A stretch of 10,154 nt of DNA. Source: Scatomorpha sp964535405 (GTDB taxonomy: Bacteria > Bacillota > Clostridia > Oscillospirales > Oscillospiraceae). The notes beneath the pieces are model-generated. The model saw only the letters and a program-made list of their open reading frames with translations, was not told the DNA's origin and ran no database searches. The DNA lies in assembly GCA_964535405.1 (NCBI GenBank), contig CAZHUG010000067.1, positions 1 through 10,154 of the forward strand, written 5' to 3'. The position numbers and the translations under genes are program-made. Positions within the stretch are counted from its first letter, which is position 1, and every line of letters starts with the position of its first letter. Below, one piece after another: positions 1 through 7,130 of this stretch.

Positions 1-718
1 GCTGGGTGTTGGATTTTTCTGCTCTGAAGGTCGGGCCGAAGGTATACACATCGCCGAAGGCCATGGCGAAGTTTTCGGCATTGAGCTGTCCGGAAACCGT
101 AAGCCCGGTCTCCTTGCCGAAGAAATCATGAGAGTAATCAACATTGCCGTCCTCGTTAAGAGGAGGGTTGGCGGCGTCGAGCGTCGTTATCCTGAACATC
201 TCGCCCGCACCCTCGCAGTCAGAGCCGGTCACAATGGGAGTATGGACATACATAAAGCCCCGCTCCTGGAAAAACTCGTGGATAGCCGCCGCAGCGACGC
301 TACGGACGCGGTACACGGCTGAAAACAGGTTTGTCCTCGGACGCAGATGCTGGATATTGCGCAGAAATTCGATGCTGTGGCGCTTCTTCTGCAGGGGATA
401 ATCCGGCGTGGATGTGCCCTCCACGCAGATCTCCGAAGCCTTGAGCTCAAATGCCTGTTTTGCATCTGGTGTAAGTCTGAGAACGCCCCGTACTATGAGT
501 GCGGCGCCCACGTTCTGGTGCGCGATCTCATCGTAATTATTGAGGGAGCCCCTTTCAAAAACTATTTGCAGGCCCTTATGGCTAGAGCCATCATTAAGCT
601 CGATGAAGCCAAAATTCTTCATGTCCCTCACAGTCCTGACCCAACCGCATACGGTCAGCTCCTGACCATCAAACGCGGAGGGCTCGGCGTAGATACCCGA
701 GATTCTTTGCCTTTTCAC
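1..718 (-). CDS. asnS: Asparaginyl-tRNA synthetase, N-terminal part (runs off left edge)
   Basis: Class II aminoacyl-tRNA synthetase that charges tRNA-Asn with asparagine in the cytoplasm. About 239 residues are present. An N-terminal OB-fold anticodon-binding domain (about residues 15-100) contains GWVRT and FGFIELNDGS. Next comes the YPLQKKRHSIEFLR linker typical of AsnS, then a class II motif 1 region (FFQERGF...TPI, about 149-162), DFFGKETGLTVSGQL (about 198-212), and the motif 2 start FGPTFRAEKSNT (227-238). The TVSGQL and FGPTFRAE signatures separate it from AspRS and LysRS. I chose the GTG at 718 because GGAAAGGA lies 11 bases upstream and the protein then begins VKRQRI, the usual distance before the OB fold. 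An in-frame ATG at 739 is the alternative, but I see no Shine-Dalgarno before it. Motif 3 and the C-terminus lie outside the window. Identity is secure; the exact start is less so. Confidence 0.93.
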   Translation of the reverse strand, partial: MKRQRISGIYAEPSAFDGQELTVCGWVRTVRDMKNFGFIELNDGSSHKGLQIVFERGSLNNYDEIAHQNVGAALIVRGVLRLTPDAKQAFELKASEICVEGTSTPDYPLQKKRHSIEFLRNIQHLRPRTNLFSAVYRVRSVAAAAIHEFFQERGFMYVHTPIVTGSDCEGAGEMFRITTLDAANPPLNEDGNVDYSHDFFGKETGLTVSGQLNAENFAMAFGDVYTFGPTFRAEKSNTQ

Positions 719-729
719 GTTGGCACCGT

Positions 730-737
730 TCCTTTCC
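730..737 (-). promoter_or_regulatory. Candidate ribosome binding site of asnS
   Basis: On the minus strand GGAAAGGA lies 11 bases before the GTG at 718. The competing ATG at 739 is preceded only by AT-rich sequence without a purine-rich match to the 16S tail. This site is the reason for preferring the GTG start, although the spacing is at the long end of the usual range. Confidence 0.5.
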
Positions 738-761
738 ATAAGATTAATTTACAACTTTCTG

Positions 762-790
762 TTGTTTGAGTCGTATTGTTGTATTATACT
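762..790 (+). promoter_or_regulatory. Sigma-A-like promoter for cysK
   Basis: TTGTTT (762-767), a 17-base spacer and TATACT (785-790) make a reasonable promoter with initiation expected near 797, about 40 bases before the cysK ATG. The -10 shares bases 785-788 with the TATAAT of the leftward asnS promoter, so RNA polymerase should not be able to occupy both at once. Confidence 0.6.
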
Positions 791-811
791 CACATCTATA
801 CAGTATTTCAA
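783..811 (-). promoter_or_regulatory. Sigma-A-like promoter for asnS
   Basis: Read on the minus strand, TTGAAA (806-811) is followed by exactly 17 bases and then a consensus TATAAT (783-788). Initiation would be expected near 776, giving a 5' leader of about 37 to 58 bases depending on the asnS start. Its -10 overlaps the -10 of the oppositely directed cysK promoter. Confidence 0.75.
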
Positions 812-815
812 TACT
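802..815 (+). repeat. Inverted repeat, candidate operator between asnS and cysK
   Basis: AGTATT (802-807) and AATACT (810-815) form a perfect 6-base inverted repeat with a 2-base centre. It overlaps the -35 of the asnS promoter and sits just after the expected cysK transcription start, where a bound repressor could act on both. It may equally be a chance AT-rich palindrome; I do not recognise a specific regulator motif. Confidence 0.35.
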
Positions 816-835
816 TTTATAAACGGAGGTTGACA

Positions 836-1744
836 ATGAGCCGAATCTACAGTGACTTCACGGAGCTTATAGGCGAAACTCCACTCGTTATGCTCTCTCG
901 TTTTGCGCCTGGCATGTGCATTGCGGCGAAGCTTGAGCGAAATAACCCCGCCGGAAGCTCCAAGGATAGAGTCGCTTTGTCCATGATCCTCGACGCGGAG
1001 GCGAGCGGCGCTCTTGCTCCTGGCGGCATGATTATCGAGCCGACAAGCGGCAACACCGGCATCGGCATCGCGGCTTGCGCCGCCGTTTTGGGCTATAGAG
1101 CCGTCATAGTCATGCCGGACACTATGAGTGTTGAGCGCATGAAGCTCATCGCGGCCTACGGTGCCGAGATTGTCATGACCCCCGGCGCCGAGGGTATGGC
1201 CGGCGCTGTGGCAAAAGCAGAGCAGATTAAGCTCGAGAACCACGGCAGCATTGTCGCCGGTCAGTTTTATAACCCCGCCAATCCGGCGGCACACTACAGC
1301 GGCACAGGGCCGGAAATTTGGCGCGACACAGCCGGACAGGTCGATATTTTCGTCGCCGGAGTCGGCACGGGCGGCACAGTCAGCGGGGTCGGGCGATATT
1401 TGAAGGAGCAGAGGGGCGATATCCGCATTGTCGCAGTTGAGCCTGCCTCCTCCCCGCTTCTGTCCGAAGGCCGCGCAGGCGCGCACGCCATACAGGGCAT
1501 CGGCGCAAACTTTGTGCCGGAGGCGCTTGACCGGAGCGTCGTTGACGAGTATTTCTGCGTCACGGACGAGGATGCCCTCGCCGCCATGCGCGAGCTTGCC
1601 GGAACCGAGGGGCTTTTGTGCGGCGTGTCCTCAGGCGCTGCCGCCTTCGCGGCGCGTCAGCTCGCAGCCAGGCCGGAAAATGCGGGAGCGCTCATCGTCT
1701 GCCTTCTGCCCGACACCGGCGAGCGATATCTGAGCATCATGTGA
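836..1744 (+). CDS. cysK: Cysteine synthase A (O-acetylserine sulfhydrylase)
   Basis: PLP-dependent cytoplasmic enzyme making cysteine from O-acetylserine and sulfide. The 302-residue length is normal for CysK. Visible signatures are NPAGSSKDR with the PLP Schiff-base lysine at K43, the substrate loop PTSGNTG (69-75), the phosphate-binding GTGGT (177-181), VAVEP followed by HAIQGIGANF, SSGAA near 265, and PDTGERYLS near the C-terminus. MPDTMSVERMKLIAAYGAE (93-111) is typical of CysK rather than threonine synthase or cystathionine beta-synthase. The ATG at 836 has GGAGG (825-829) six bases upstream. A longer reading from a TTG at 776 would begin within the promoter and is unlikely. It lies 13 bases before the lipid kinase gene, so the two are probably cotranscribed. 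The inverted repeat at 802-815 may regulate it. Confidence 0.95.
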   Translation: MSRIYSDFTELIGETPLVMLSRFAPGMCIAAKLERNNPAGSSKDRVALSMILDAEASGALAPGGMIIEPTSGNTGIGIAACAAVLGYRAVIVMPDTMSVERMKLIAAYGAEIVMTPGAEGMAGAVAKAEQIKLENHGSIVAGQFYNPANPAAHYSGTGPEIWRDTAGQVDIFVAGVGTGGTVSGVGRYLKEQRGDIRIVAVEPASSPLLSEGRAGAHAIQGIGANFVPEALDRSVVDEYFCVTDEDALAAMRELAGTEGLLCGVSSGAAAFAARQLAARPENAGALIVCLLPDTGERYLSIM

Positions 1745-1757
1745 CAGGAGAGAGATA

Positions 1758-2645
1758 ATGAAAAAGCTAATGTTCATCGTAAACCCCGTCTCCGGCCGGG
1801 GTATGTATAAAAACGGCCTGGGTGAGGCCTTGCGAGTATTGCACTCGGCGGGCTATCTGCCAACCCTGTACTTCACCACCCGCGCCGGAGAGGCGGTTGA
1901 GCTTGCCGCGAAACACGGCGGGAACTACGACACAGTTTGCTGCATGGGCGGCGACGGCACACTCTCGGACGTTGTGACAGGACTCATGCAGATTCCCTCG
2001 CCGCCGCCGATCGGCTATTTCCCGCTTGGCACGGCAAACGACGTGGCAAGCACCCTGAAGCTACCCAAAAACGACCCCGTCACGGCGGCAAAGCTCATCG
2101 CACAGGGTGAGCCTGTCCCCTGGGACGTGGGCACCTTGGGCGAAGGCTACTTCACCTACGTCGCCGCCTTCGGCGCGTTCACGGATGTCAGCTATGAGAC
2201 CCCGCAGCAGTCCAAGCACGCGCTTGGTCAGCTGGCGTATCTGCTTGAGGGCATGAACCGCCTGCCGCGTCTGCCGCATTACAGGGTCAGGGTCGAGCTT
2301 GACGATGGCAAAGTCCTCGATGACGATTACATCTTCGGCGGTGTCACAAACTCCACCTCCGTCGCAGGCATGGTCAAGCTGCCAGAGAGCTTTGTCAGTC
2401 TTGACGACGGCCTGTTCGAGGTCTCGCTCGTGCGCTATCCCGGCTCGCTGATTGATCTGAACACGCTCATGGGCGAGGTCGTCAGTCAGAACTACGACGG
2501 CAAGTTTTTTAGTATAGCCAAGTCGAGCCGGGTACGCTTCACCTTTGAGGAGCCTGTGCCCTTCACCCGTGACGGTGAGCCCGGGGGAAGCTTCGCGGAC
2601 ATCACTATCGAAAACAAAAACCGCGCGATAAGCATTATCGCATAA
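1758..2645 (+). CDS. Diacylglycerol kinase family lipid kinase (YegS/BmrU/DgkB-like)
   Basis: Predicted ATP-dependent kinase that phosphorylates a lipid such as diacylglycerol, recycling it into phosphatidate for phospholipid and lipoteichoic acid turnover; it would act at the cytoplasmic face of the membrane. The 295 residues match the family length. The N-terminal nucleotide-binding domain has NPVSGRG (9-15), GGDGT (64-68) and PLGTAND (88-94). The C-terminal beta-sandwich domain has DDGLFEV (215-221) and RDGE (270-273); D271 and E273 correspond to the catalytic base region of DgkB-type enzymes. The common GGDGTxNEV reads GGDGTLSDVV here, a conservative change. No signal peptide or membrane segment is seen. 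AGGAG (1746-1750) lies seven bases before the ATG. It follows cysK closely and ends inside the left arm of a strong terminator. The lipid substrate cannot be told from sequence. Confidence 0.9.
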   Translation: MKKLMFIVNPVSGRGMYKNGLGEALRVLHSAGYLPTLYFTTRAGEAVELAAKHGGNYDTVCCMGGDGTLSDVVTGLMQIPSPPPIGYFPLGTANDVASTLKLPKNDPVTAAKLIAQGEPVPWDVGTLGEGYFTYVAAFGAFTDVSYETPQQSKHALGQLAYLLEGMNRLPRLPHYRVRVELDDGKVLDDDYIFGGVTNSTSVAGMVKLPESFVSLDDGLFEVSLVRYPGSLIDLNTLMGEVVSQNYDGKFFSIAKSSRVRFTFEEPVPFTRDGEPGGSFADITIENKNRAISIIA

Positions 2646-2687
2646 TAAAAACCGGCAGGCCAGAAACGGTCTGCCGGTTTTTATTAT
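2642..2687. terminator. Long bidirectional intrinsic terminator
   Basis: A nearly perfect 20-base-pair stem with one G-U pair (2642-2661 against 2668-2687) and a 6-base loop. The GC-rich core is ACCGGCAG/CTGCCGGT. It is flanked by an A-run on the left and a T-run on the right, so it has the terminator form on both strands. The lipid kinase stop codon TAA (2643-2645) lies inside the left arm. It serves the convergent rightward cysK-lipid kinase unit and the leftward recJ operon. Confidence 0.9.
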
Positions 2688-2716
2688 GCCTGTCCAAAGC
2701 GGGGGATATTCGCACA

Positions 2717-3838
2717 TCACTGTCCGCGCCATTTCCGCAATCTGCCCAGGGGCAGGGCATCCTTGACGCTGCTCATATACTCCTTTATGAGCAGCTCCAT
2801 GGAATCTGTGAAGAACTGCCGCTGCTCAGCATCACTCAAAAGGTCTCGCGCAACGCCCAGCGCCTTGCGAAGCTTTTGCTCGGTCAGATCCGTCAGTGTC
2901 ACGGCACCTGTTGCCTGCAGCGCGTCAAAGATGGTGTCGATGAGCGTCTGCCTTTTATCTACGCTCAGATTATCCGCCCAGCCGTGCACAGCCTGCTTGA
3001 AAATTCGGCTGCTGAGCGAAAATTCCTCACTGCGCACAAAGCTCGTGCCCATAATCTTCCAGGTGAAGCCGTTGTGAGCCGATATGCCCGTCTCGCTGCT
3101 CTCCACAATTTCAAAATCGTCATCGTTGTACAGGAGCACGCCCACAAACGAATGCTGCGGCACGAGCGTGCGCACCCTGTCTTTTATACGCAGGTAGCCG
3201 GGATGGGCGGACATGGGCTGTCTGAAGCCCGGGCCGTCGTTGTTAAACACCTCAATTATCCGTTCTTGAAGCTCCGGCGGGTTATTCATCGCGGCATAGA
3301 CCGCGAGATTTCCGCCCTTGGAGTGCCCTCCTATGTAGAGCGAGCGCGGATATTTCCAGCCCGCACGCAAAAGATACGCAGCCGCGTCAGCCTGGGCAGG
3401 CACAGTCTCCCTCGTGCCCATGTTGAAGTCTTCCTTCCAGCCGATTATGTTATCGTCGGTTCCGCGAAATGCGACATAGTGCGTCCCGTCCGGCAGGGCG
3501 ATGGTCATGGCGGAAAACTGCTCCTCACACAGAGCGTCCACGTGGTTTACGTAGTCGCAGAGCTTAAGACCGGAATATCGCTCGGACGCTGCCATATTCC
3601 GCATCATGGTGACAGAGCCGGCAGCCAGCATCAGACCCAGGCGCTTGTCCTCCTCACCATATTTCTCTAAATAAGCGCGCGTTGCATCCGGCAGGTCAAT
3701 GCTGCCGTCAGTCGGAATAATGCCCGTGAAATCAAGACTTGTCAGCTTGCACAGGGCAAGATTATCCACCTCGTTGAAGGGCGAGAGCGCGAAGGAAAGG
3801 TCGCCCCGCCAGTCGATATAATCCACAAGGTTCGCCAT
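2717..3838 (-). CDS. DUF2974 (Mbeg1-like) alpha/beta-hydrolase, lipase-like
   Basis: A 373-residue protein of the DUF2974/Mbeg1-like family, which has a lipase-type alpha/beta-hydrolase fold; the substrate is unknown. The N-terminus (MANLVDYIDWRGDLSF) is the family hallmark. The hydrolase core shows YVAFRGTDD (121-129), GWKEDF (133-138) and the nucleophile elbow GGHSKGG (170-176), placing the catalytic serine at S173. D201 (NNDGPG) and H229 or H255 are candidates for the other triad members. No signal peptide or membrane helix is evident, so it is probably cytoplasmic. AGGAAGGA (3847-3854) lies eight bases before the ATG and overlaps the TAG stop of the upstream MBL gene, so it is likely the last gene of the recJ operon. 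Family assignment is good; function is inferred only as a serine hydrolase. Confidence 0.85.
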   Translation of the reverse strand: MANLVDYIDWRGDLSFALSPFNEVDNLALCKLTSLDFTGIIPTDGSIDLPDATRAYLEKYGEEDKRLGLMLAAGSVTMMRNMAASERYSGLKLCDYVNHVDALCEEQFSAMTIALPDGTHYVAFRGTDDNIIGWKEDFNMGTRETVPAQADAAAYLLRAGWKYPRSLYIGGHSKGGNLAVYAAMNNPPELQERIIEVFNNDGPGFRQPMSAHPGYLRIKDRVRTLVPQHSFVGVLLYNDDDFEIVESSETGISAHNGFTWKIMGTSFVRSEEFSLSSRIFKQAVHGWADNLSVDKRQTLIDTIFDALQATGAVTLTDLTEQKLRKALGVARDLLSDAEQRQFFTDSMELLIKEYMSSVKDALPLGRLRKWRGQ

Positions 3839-3852
3839 GTCTTGCGTCCTTC

Positions 3853-4467
3853 CTAAAAGCCATCTATGGCGCGGCGCATATATGGGTTATAGCTGCGCTC
3901 ATAGCTCATGCTGCTGGCCTCGGCGTGACCGGGATACACCTCGTAGTCACCGGGAAGCTCCGCAAGCTTTTTGAGCGAGTTGAGCTCCTGCACCATATCT
4001 CCTCCGGGAAAATCCGTGCGCCCGCAGGAACCGCGAAACAGCGTGTCACCGGAGAAAAGCGCCTCAGCGCAGACATAGCACAAACCTCCGGGCGTGTGAC
4101 CGGGTGTCTCGATAACACGCAAAGCAAGCGAGCCGACCTTAATTTCGTCACCCTCGGAGACAAACACAGTGCCCTCGGGAGCCTTGAAGCCGCGACCGGA
4201 AGCGCCAAAGGCGAGGTTCACGTCCCCCCGGCTCATATAGACCGTCGCGCCAGTCTCCTCAAAGACAGACGCCAGCGCACCGACGTGGTCAAAATGTGCG
4301 TGGGTGAGCAAAATAGCCTTGCAACTCAGCTTATTCGACTCTATATAGTTCATGATAGTGTTCGACTCGGCACCGGGATCGATCACGGCGCAGTCGAGGC
4401 TGCTCTCGTCAGTGACGATATAACAGTTAGTTTCCAAATGCCCGACGGGCAGGGTTTTTATAAGCAT
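3853..4467 (-). CDS. MBL-fold metallo-hydrolase (glyoxalase II-like)
   Basis: Zinc-dependent hydrolase of the metallo-beta-lactamase fold, closest in pattern to the YqgX/glyoxalase II-like group; 204 residues is the usual size. Metal ligands are visible as THAHFDH (55-61, giving H56, H58, D60 and H61), H124 in TPGHTPGG, D141 in FSGDTLF and H181 in YPGHAE. GRTDFPGG (149-156) is also typical of this group. It has no C-terminal glyoxalase II substrate-binding domain, so activity on S-lactoylglutathione should not be assumed; the real thioester or ester substrate is unknown. Its ATG overlaps the dtd stop codon by one base (TAATG), with GGAGGAG (4473-4479) five bases upstream inside dtd, so translation is probably coupled. 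A gene of this type commonly follows dtd in Firmicutes. Confidence 0.9.
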   Translation of the reverse strand: MLIKTLPVGHLETNCYIVTDESSLDCAVIDPGAESNTIMNYIESNKLSCKAILLTHAHFDHVGALASVFEETGATVYMSRGDVNLAFGASGRGFKAPEGTVFVSEGDEIKVGSLALRVIETPGHTPGGLCYVCAEALFSGDTLFRGSCGRTDFPGGDMVQELNSLKKLAELPGDYEVYPGHAEASSMSYERSYNPYMRRAIDGF

Positions 4468-4910
4468 TACAGCTCCTCCGTATCAAGAAATATGGTAACC
4501 GGTCCGTCGTTCACGGAATGCACCTGCATATCCGCGCCAAACTCACCTGTTTCAGTTTTAAAGCCGCGAGCGCGGCACTCCGATATCACGAGCTCATACA
4601 GCGGCACCGCCGTTTCCGGCCTCGCCGCCTTTGAAAAGCCCGGACGACGGCTTTTAGCGTCCGCATAGAGCGTAAACTGACTTATAATAAGCAGTTGCGC
4701 GCCCGCATCCGCGGGATTCACGTTCATCTTCCCGGCCTCATCCTCGAAGACTCTCATACCGCAGATTTTATCTGCGATTTTTATCGCCTGCGCCTCGGCA
4801 TCATCCATATGAACGCCCAGCAAAACGAGAAAGCCCTGTCCTATTTCGCCCCTAATCTGCCCATCTATGGAAACGGAAGCCGAGCTCACTCTTGTCACTA
4901 CCGCCCTCAT
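4467..4910 (-). CDS. dtd: D-aminoacyl-tRNA deacylase
   Basis: Cytoplasmic proofreading enzyme that hydrolyses D-amino acids (and glycine mischarged on tRNA-Ala) from tRNA, protecting translation. The 147 residues match the family almost exactly. Signatures are the N-terminus MRAVVTRVSSASV, the SQFTLYAD motif (77-84), the GFSKAA segment (91-96) and NDGPVT (134-139), which carries the Gly-cisPro pair (G136-P137) that gives chiral selectivity. It functions as a homodimer in known cases. The ATG overlaps the relA stop by four bases (ATGA), and AGGAGAG in the last relA codons is its ribosome binding site. Position directly after relA is a conserved Firmicutes arrangement and supports the assignment. 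Confidence 0.96.
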   Translation of the reverse strand: MRAVVTRVSSASVSIDGQIRGEIGQGFLVLLGVHMDDAEAQAIKIADKICGMRVFEDEAGKMNVNPADAGAQLLIISQFTLYADAKSRRPGFSKAARPETAVPLYELVISECRARGFKTETGEFGADMQVHSVNDGPVTIFLDTEEL

Positions 4911-7126
4911 GAGCTCACTCTCCTGACCTCTATAACGCCACGTATTGCGTTGAGGCGGTTGACGATTACGCGAAGCTCCTCCAGATCACGGACCTCCACA
5001 GTGACCGCGGCGGTGGACTGGTCGTTGCCCACGTCACGGGCGGACAAAGTGCGCACTTTGGCGTTGAGCGCATTCAATATGGTCGCGATGTCCATGATGA
5101 GACCCGAGCGCTCCTTTGCAAGAATGTGAAGCGTGGTGATATACAGATCAGTCGTGGACTCCGCCCAGGATACATCTATCCAGCGCCCGTCGGCACCCGT
5201 GGACAATCGCTGTTTGAGGTAGTTCTGGCAGTCCGTGCGGTGGATTGAAACGCCGTTGCCTCGCGTGATGAAGCCAATAATATCGTCGCCCGGCACAGGT
5301 GTGCAGCATTTGGAAAATTTAATTAGGCAATTATCGAGGCCCTCAACCAATACGCCGTGGACGGCCTTTATCGGCCGCGTGCTGCGCCTTTCAGCCTGCT
5401 CGTTTACCTTGTCGAGAACCGTGCGCTTGTCGGGCTTCTTGTTTTTCGAAACCTCTTCCTTTATCCTGTTCACCGCGCGGGTGGCGGTCTGTCCGCCATA
5501 GCCGATGGCGGCATAAAGATCCTCCAGTGACGCCACATAGAGTTTTTTGAGCAGGGTCGGAAGCACCTCATCGGCTGTTACATCCGACATGCTTATGCCG
5601 TTGCGCCGGAGCTCAGACTCAAACATTTCGTGTCCGCGCTGGATGTTCTCGTCGCGCTTCTCACGCTTAAACCACTGTTTAATCTTGGTTCTGGCACCGC
5701 CGCTCTTCGCCAGGCTCAGCCAGTCACGGCTCGGTCCCGGCGCGGATTTGGAGGTACGGATTTCGACGATATCGCCGTTTTGCAGTATATGGTCGAAGGT
5801 GACGATGCGGCCGTTCACCGATGCGCCCACCATCGCGTTGCCGACGCCGGAGTGTATCGCGTAGGCAAAGTCAATCGGCGTCGCGCCCGCAGGCAGGTTT
5901 ATAACATCGCCGCCGGGTGTGAAGACGAAAACCTCGTCTGCAAACATGTCTATCTTCAGGTCATGCACGAACTCCTGCGCGTCAGTTTCCTGCTGCGCCT
6001 CAAGCAGTCTGCGAACCCATGCAAACTTCTCTTCGTCCCCGTCCTTCACGCCCTGCTCGCCGGACTTATACTTCCAGTGCGCCGCAACACCGTATTCCGC
6101 GGTCAGATGCATGTCCCAGGTGCGTATCTGAACCTCAAAGGGTATGCCCTCGGAGCCGATGACCGTGGTGTGAACACTCTGGTAGCCGTTGGGCTTGGGG
6201 GTCGAGATATAGTCCTTGAACCTGCCGGGAACGGGCTTGAACATGTCGTGTATCACGCCCAGAGCATTGTAGCAGTCGGATACATTATCCACAATCACGC
6301 GGAAGGCGCACAGATCGAAAATACCGTTGATGTCGAGCTGCTGCGCATACATCTTGCGGTATATGCTGTAGATATGCTTAATCCTGCCGTAAACCGTGGA
6401 GGCGACACGCTCCTCCTCCATGCGGCTTTGAATCTGGTTCTCCATCTTGTCCATGAAGCTGCGCAGGGTTTCCATGCGCACGTCAAGAGTCTGTGTAATC
6501 TCGCGATAGCCCTCGCGATCCAAGTAGTACAAGGACAGATCCTCAAGCTCCCACTTGATCTTCTGCATTCCGAGCCGGTGGGCTATTGGCGCATAAATCT
6601 GCATGGTCTCGGCAGATTTTATTAGCTGCTTCTCCTGACTCTGATAGTCCATGGTTCGCATATTGTGTAGTCTGTCGGCTATTTTAATGAGAATAACGCG
6701 GATGTCCTTCGCCATGGCCAGGAGCATTTTACGCAGGTTCTCCGCCTGCTCCTCCTCGTGGCTTGTGTACTGAACGCGGGTCAGCTTGGTGACGCCCTCC
6801 ACGATGTCCGCCACAGTGGAACCAAAGTGCTTTTTTACTTCCTCATACGTCGCCGGTGTGTCCTCTATAATATCATGCAGCAGCGCCGCGACAACAGAGT
6901 CCTCGTCCAGGCCCTGCTCCGCAATTATCCCCGCCGTTGCGATACAGTGGGTGACATAGGGCGAACCGTCTCTCCTCTTCTGCTGTGCGTGGGAGTCTCG
7001 CGCCCAATCATACGCCGCACGCACGCGGCCCATATCCATGGTTATATTGCCGGCTGAAATTTTTTCCTCAAGGATTCTCCAGCAGGCCTCAGGGTCCATC
7101 TTGTTCTCCAACATTTTGCCGCCCAT
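4907..7126 (-). CDS. relA: Bifunctional (p)ppGpp synthetase/hydrolase (Rel, RelA/SpoT family)
   Basis: Makes (p)ppGpp from ATP and GTP/GDP when ribosomes stall with uncharged tRNA, and hydrolyses it otherwise. At 739 residues it is full length. Domains in order: HD hydrolase (about 35-190) with H60, HDIIED (84-89) and ADRLHNMRT (150-158); synthetase (about 235-355) with GRIKHIYSIYRK (247-258), RFKDYISTPKPNGYQS (302-317) and EVQIRTWDMH (331-340); TGS (about 398-459); helical region; a zinc-finger-type segment with the conserved CC pair (607-608); C-terminal ACT (about 660-735). The RxKD motif (302-305) marks a bifunctional Rel rather than a synthetase-only RelA, and the HD residues are intact. 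A longer frame starting at a TTG (7144) is rejected because the Shine-Dalgarno lies downstream of that codon. The recJ stop is four bases upstream and dtd overlaps the end. Confidence 0.96.
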   Translation of the reverse strand: MGGKMLENKMDPEACWRILEEKISAGNITMDMGRVRAAYDWARDSHAQQKRRDGSPYVTHCIATAGIIAEQGLDEDSVVAALLHDIIEDTPATYEEVKKHFGSTVADIVEGVTKLTRVQYTSHEEEQAENLRKMLLAMAKDIRVILIKIADRLHNMRTMDYQSQEKQLIKSAETMQIYAPIAHRLGMQKIKWELEDLSLYYLDREGYREITQTLDVRMETLRSFMDKMENQIQSRMEEERVASTVYGRIKHIYSIYRKMYAQQLDINGIFDLCAFRVIVDNVSDCYNALGVIHDMFKPVPGRFKDYISTPKPNGYQSVHTTVIGSEGIPFEVQIRTWDMHLTAEYGVAAHWKYKSGEQGVKDGDEEKFAWVRRLLEAQQETDAQEFVHDLKIDMFADEVFVFTPGGDVINLPAGATPIDFAYAIHSGVGNAMVGASVNGRIVTFDHILQNGDIVEIRTSKSAPGPSRDWLSLAKSGGARTKIKQWFKREKRDENIQRGHEMFESELRRNGISMSDVTADEVLPTLLKKLYVASLEDLYAAIGYGGQTATRAVNRIKEEVSKNKKPDKRTVLDKVNEQAERRSTRPIKAVHGVLVEGLDNCLIKFSKCCTPVPGDDIIGFITRGNGVSIHRTDCQNYLKQRLSTGADGRWIDVSWAESTTDLYITTLHILAKERSGLIMDIATILNALNAKVRTLSARDVGNDQSTAAVTVEVRDLEELRVIVNRLNAIRGVIEVRRVSS

Positions 7127-7130
7127 ATGA

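Noticed and set aside
741..776. A T-box or other riboswitch in the asnS leader
   Set aside because: The leader is under 60 bases and contains only a 5-base-pair hairpin (751-765), too short for a T-box or a known riboswitch.
776..835. N-terminal extension of CysK from a TTG at 776
   Set aside because: The added residues are not CysK-like, the codon lies in the promoter region upstream of the likely transcription start, and GGAGG is placed for the ATG at 836.
749..1486. A 245-codon open frame antisense to cysK
   Set aside because: It is Cys/Ala/Arg/Gly-rich low-complexity protein without family motifs, has no ribosome binding site, and lies opposite a gene with complete CysK signatures. It is a shadow of GC-rich codon use.
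2876..3670. A 264-codon open frame opposite the DUF2974 gene
   Set aside because: The minus-strand gene has a strong ribosome binding site and a serine hydrolase motif; the opposite frame has no support.
5630..6625. A 331-codon open frame on the plus strand opposite relA
   Set aside because: The relA protein on the other strand has all expected domains. This frame has no recognisable motif and no good Shine-Dalgarno.
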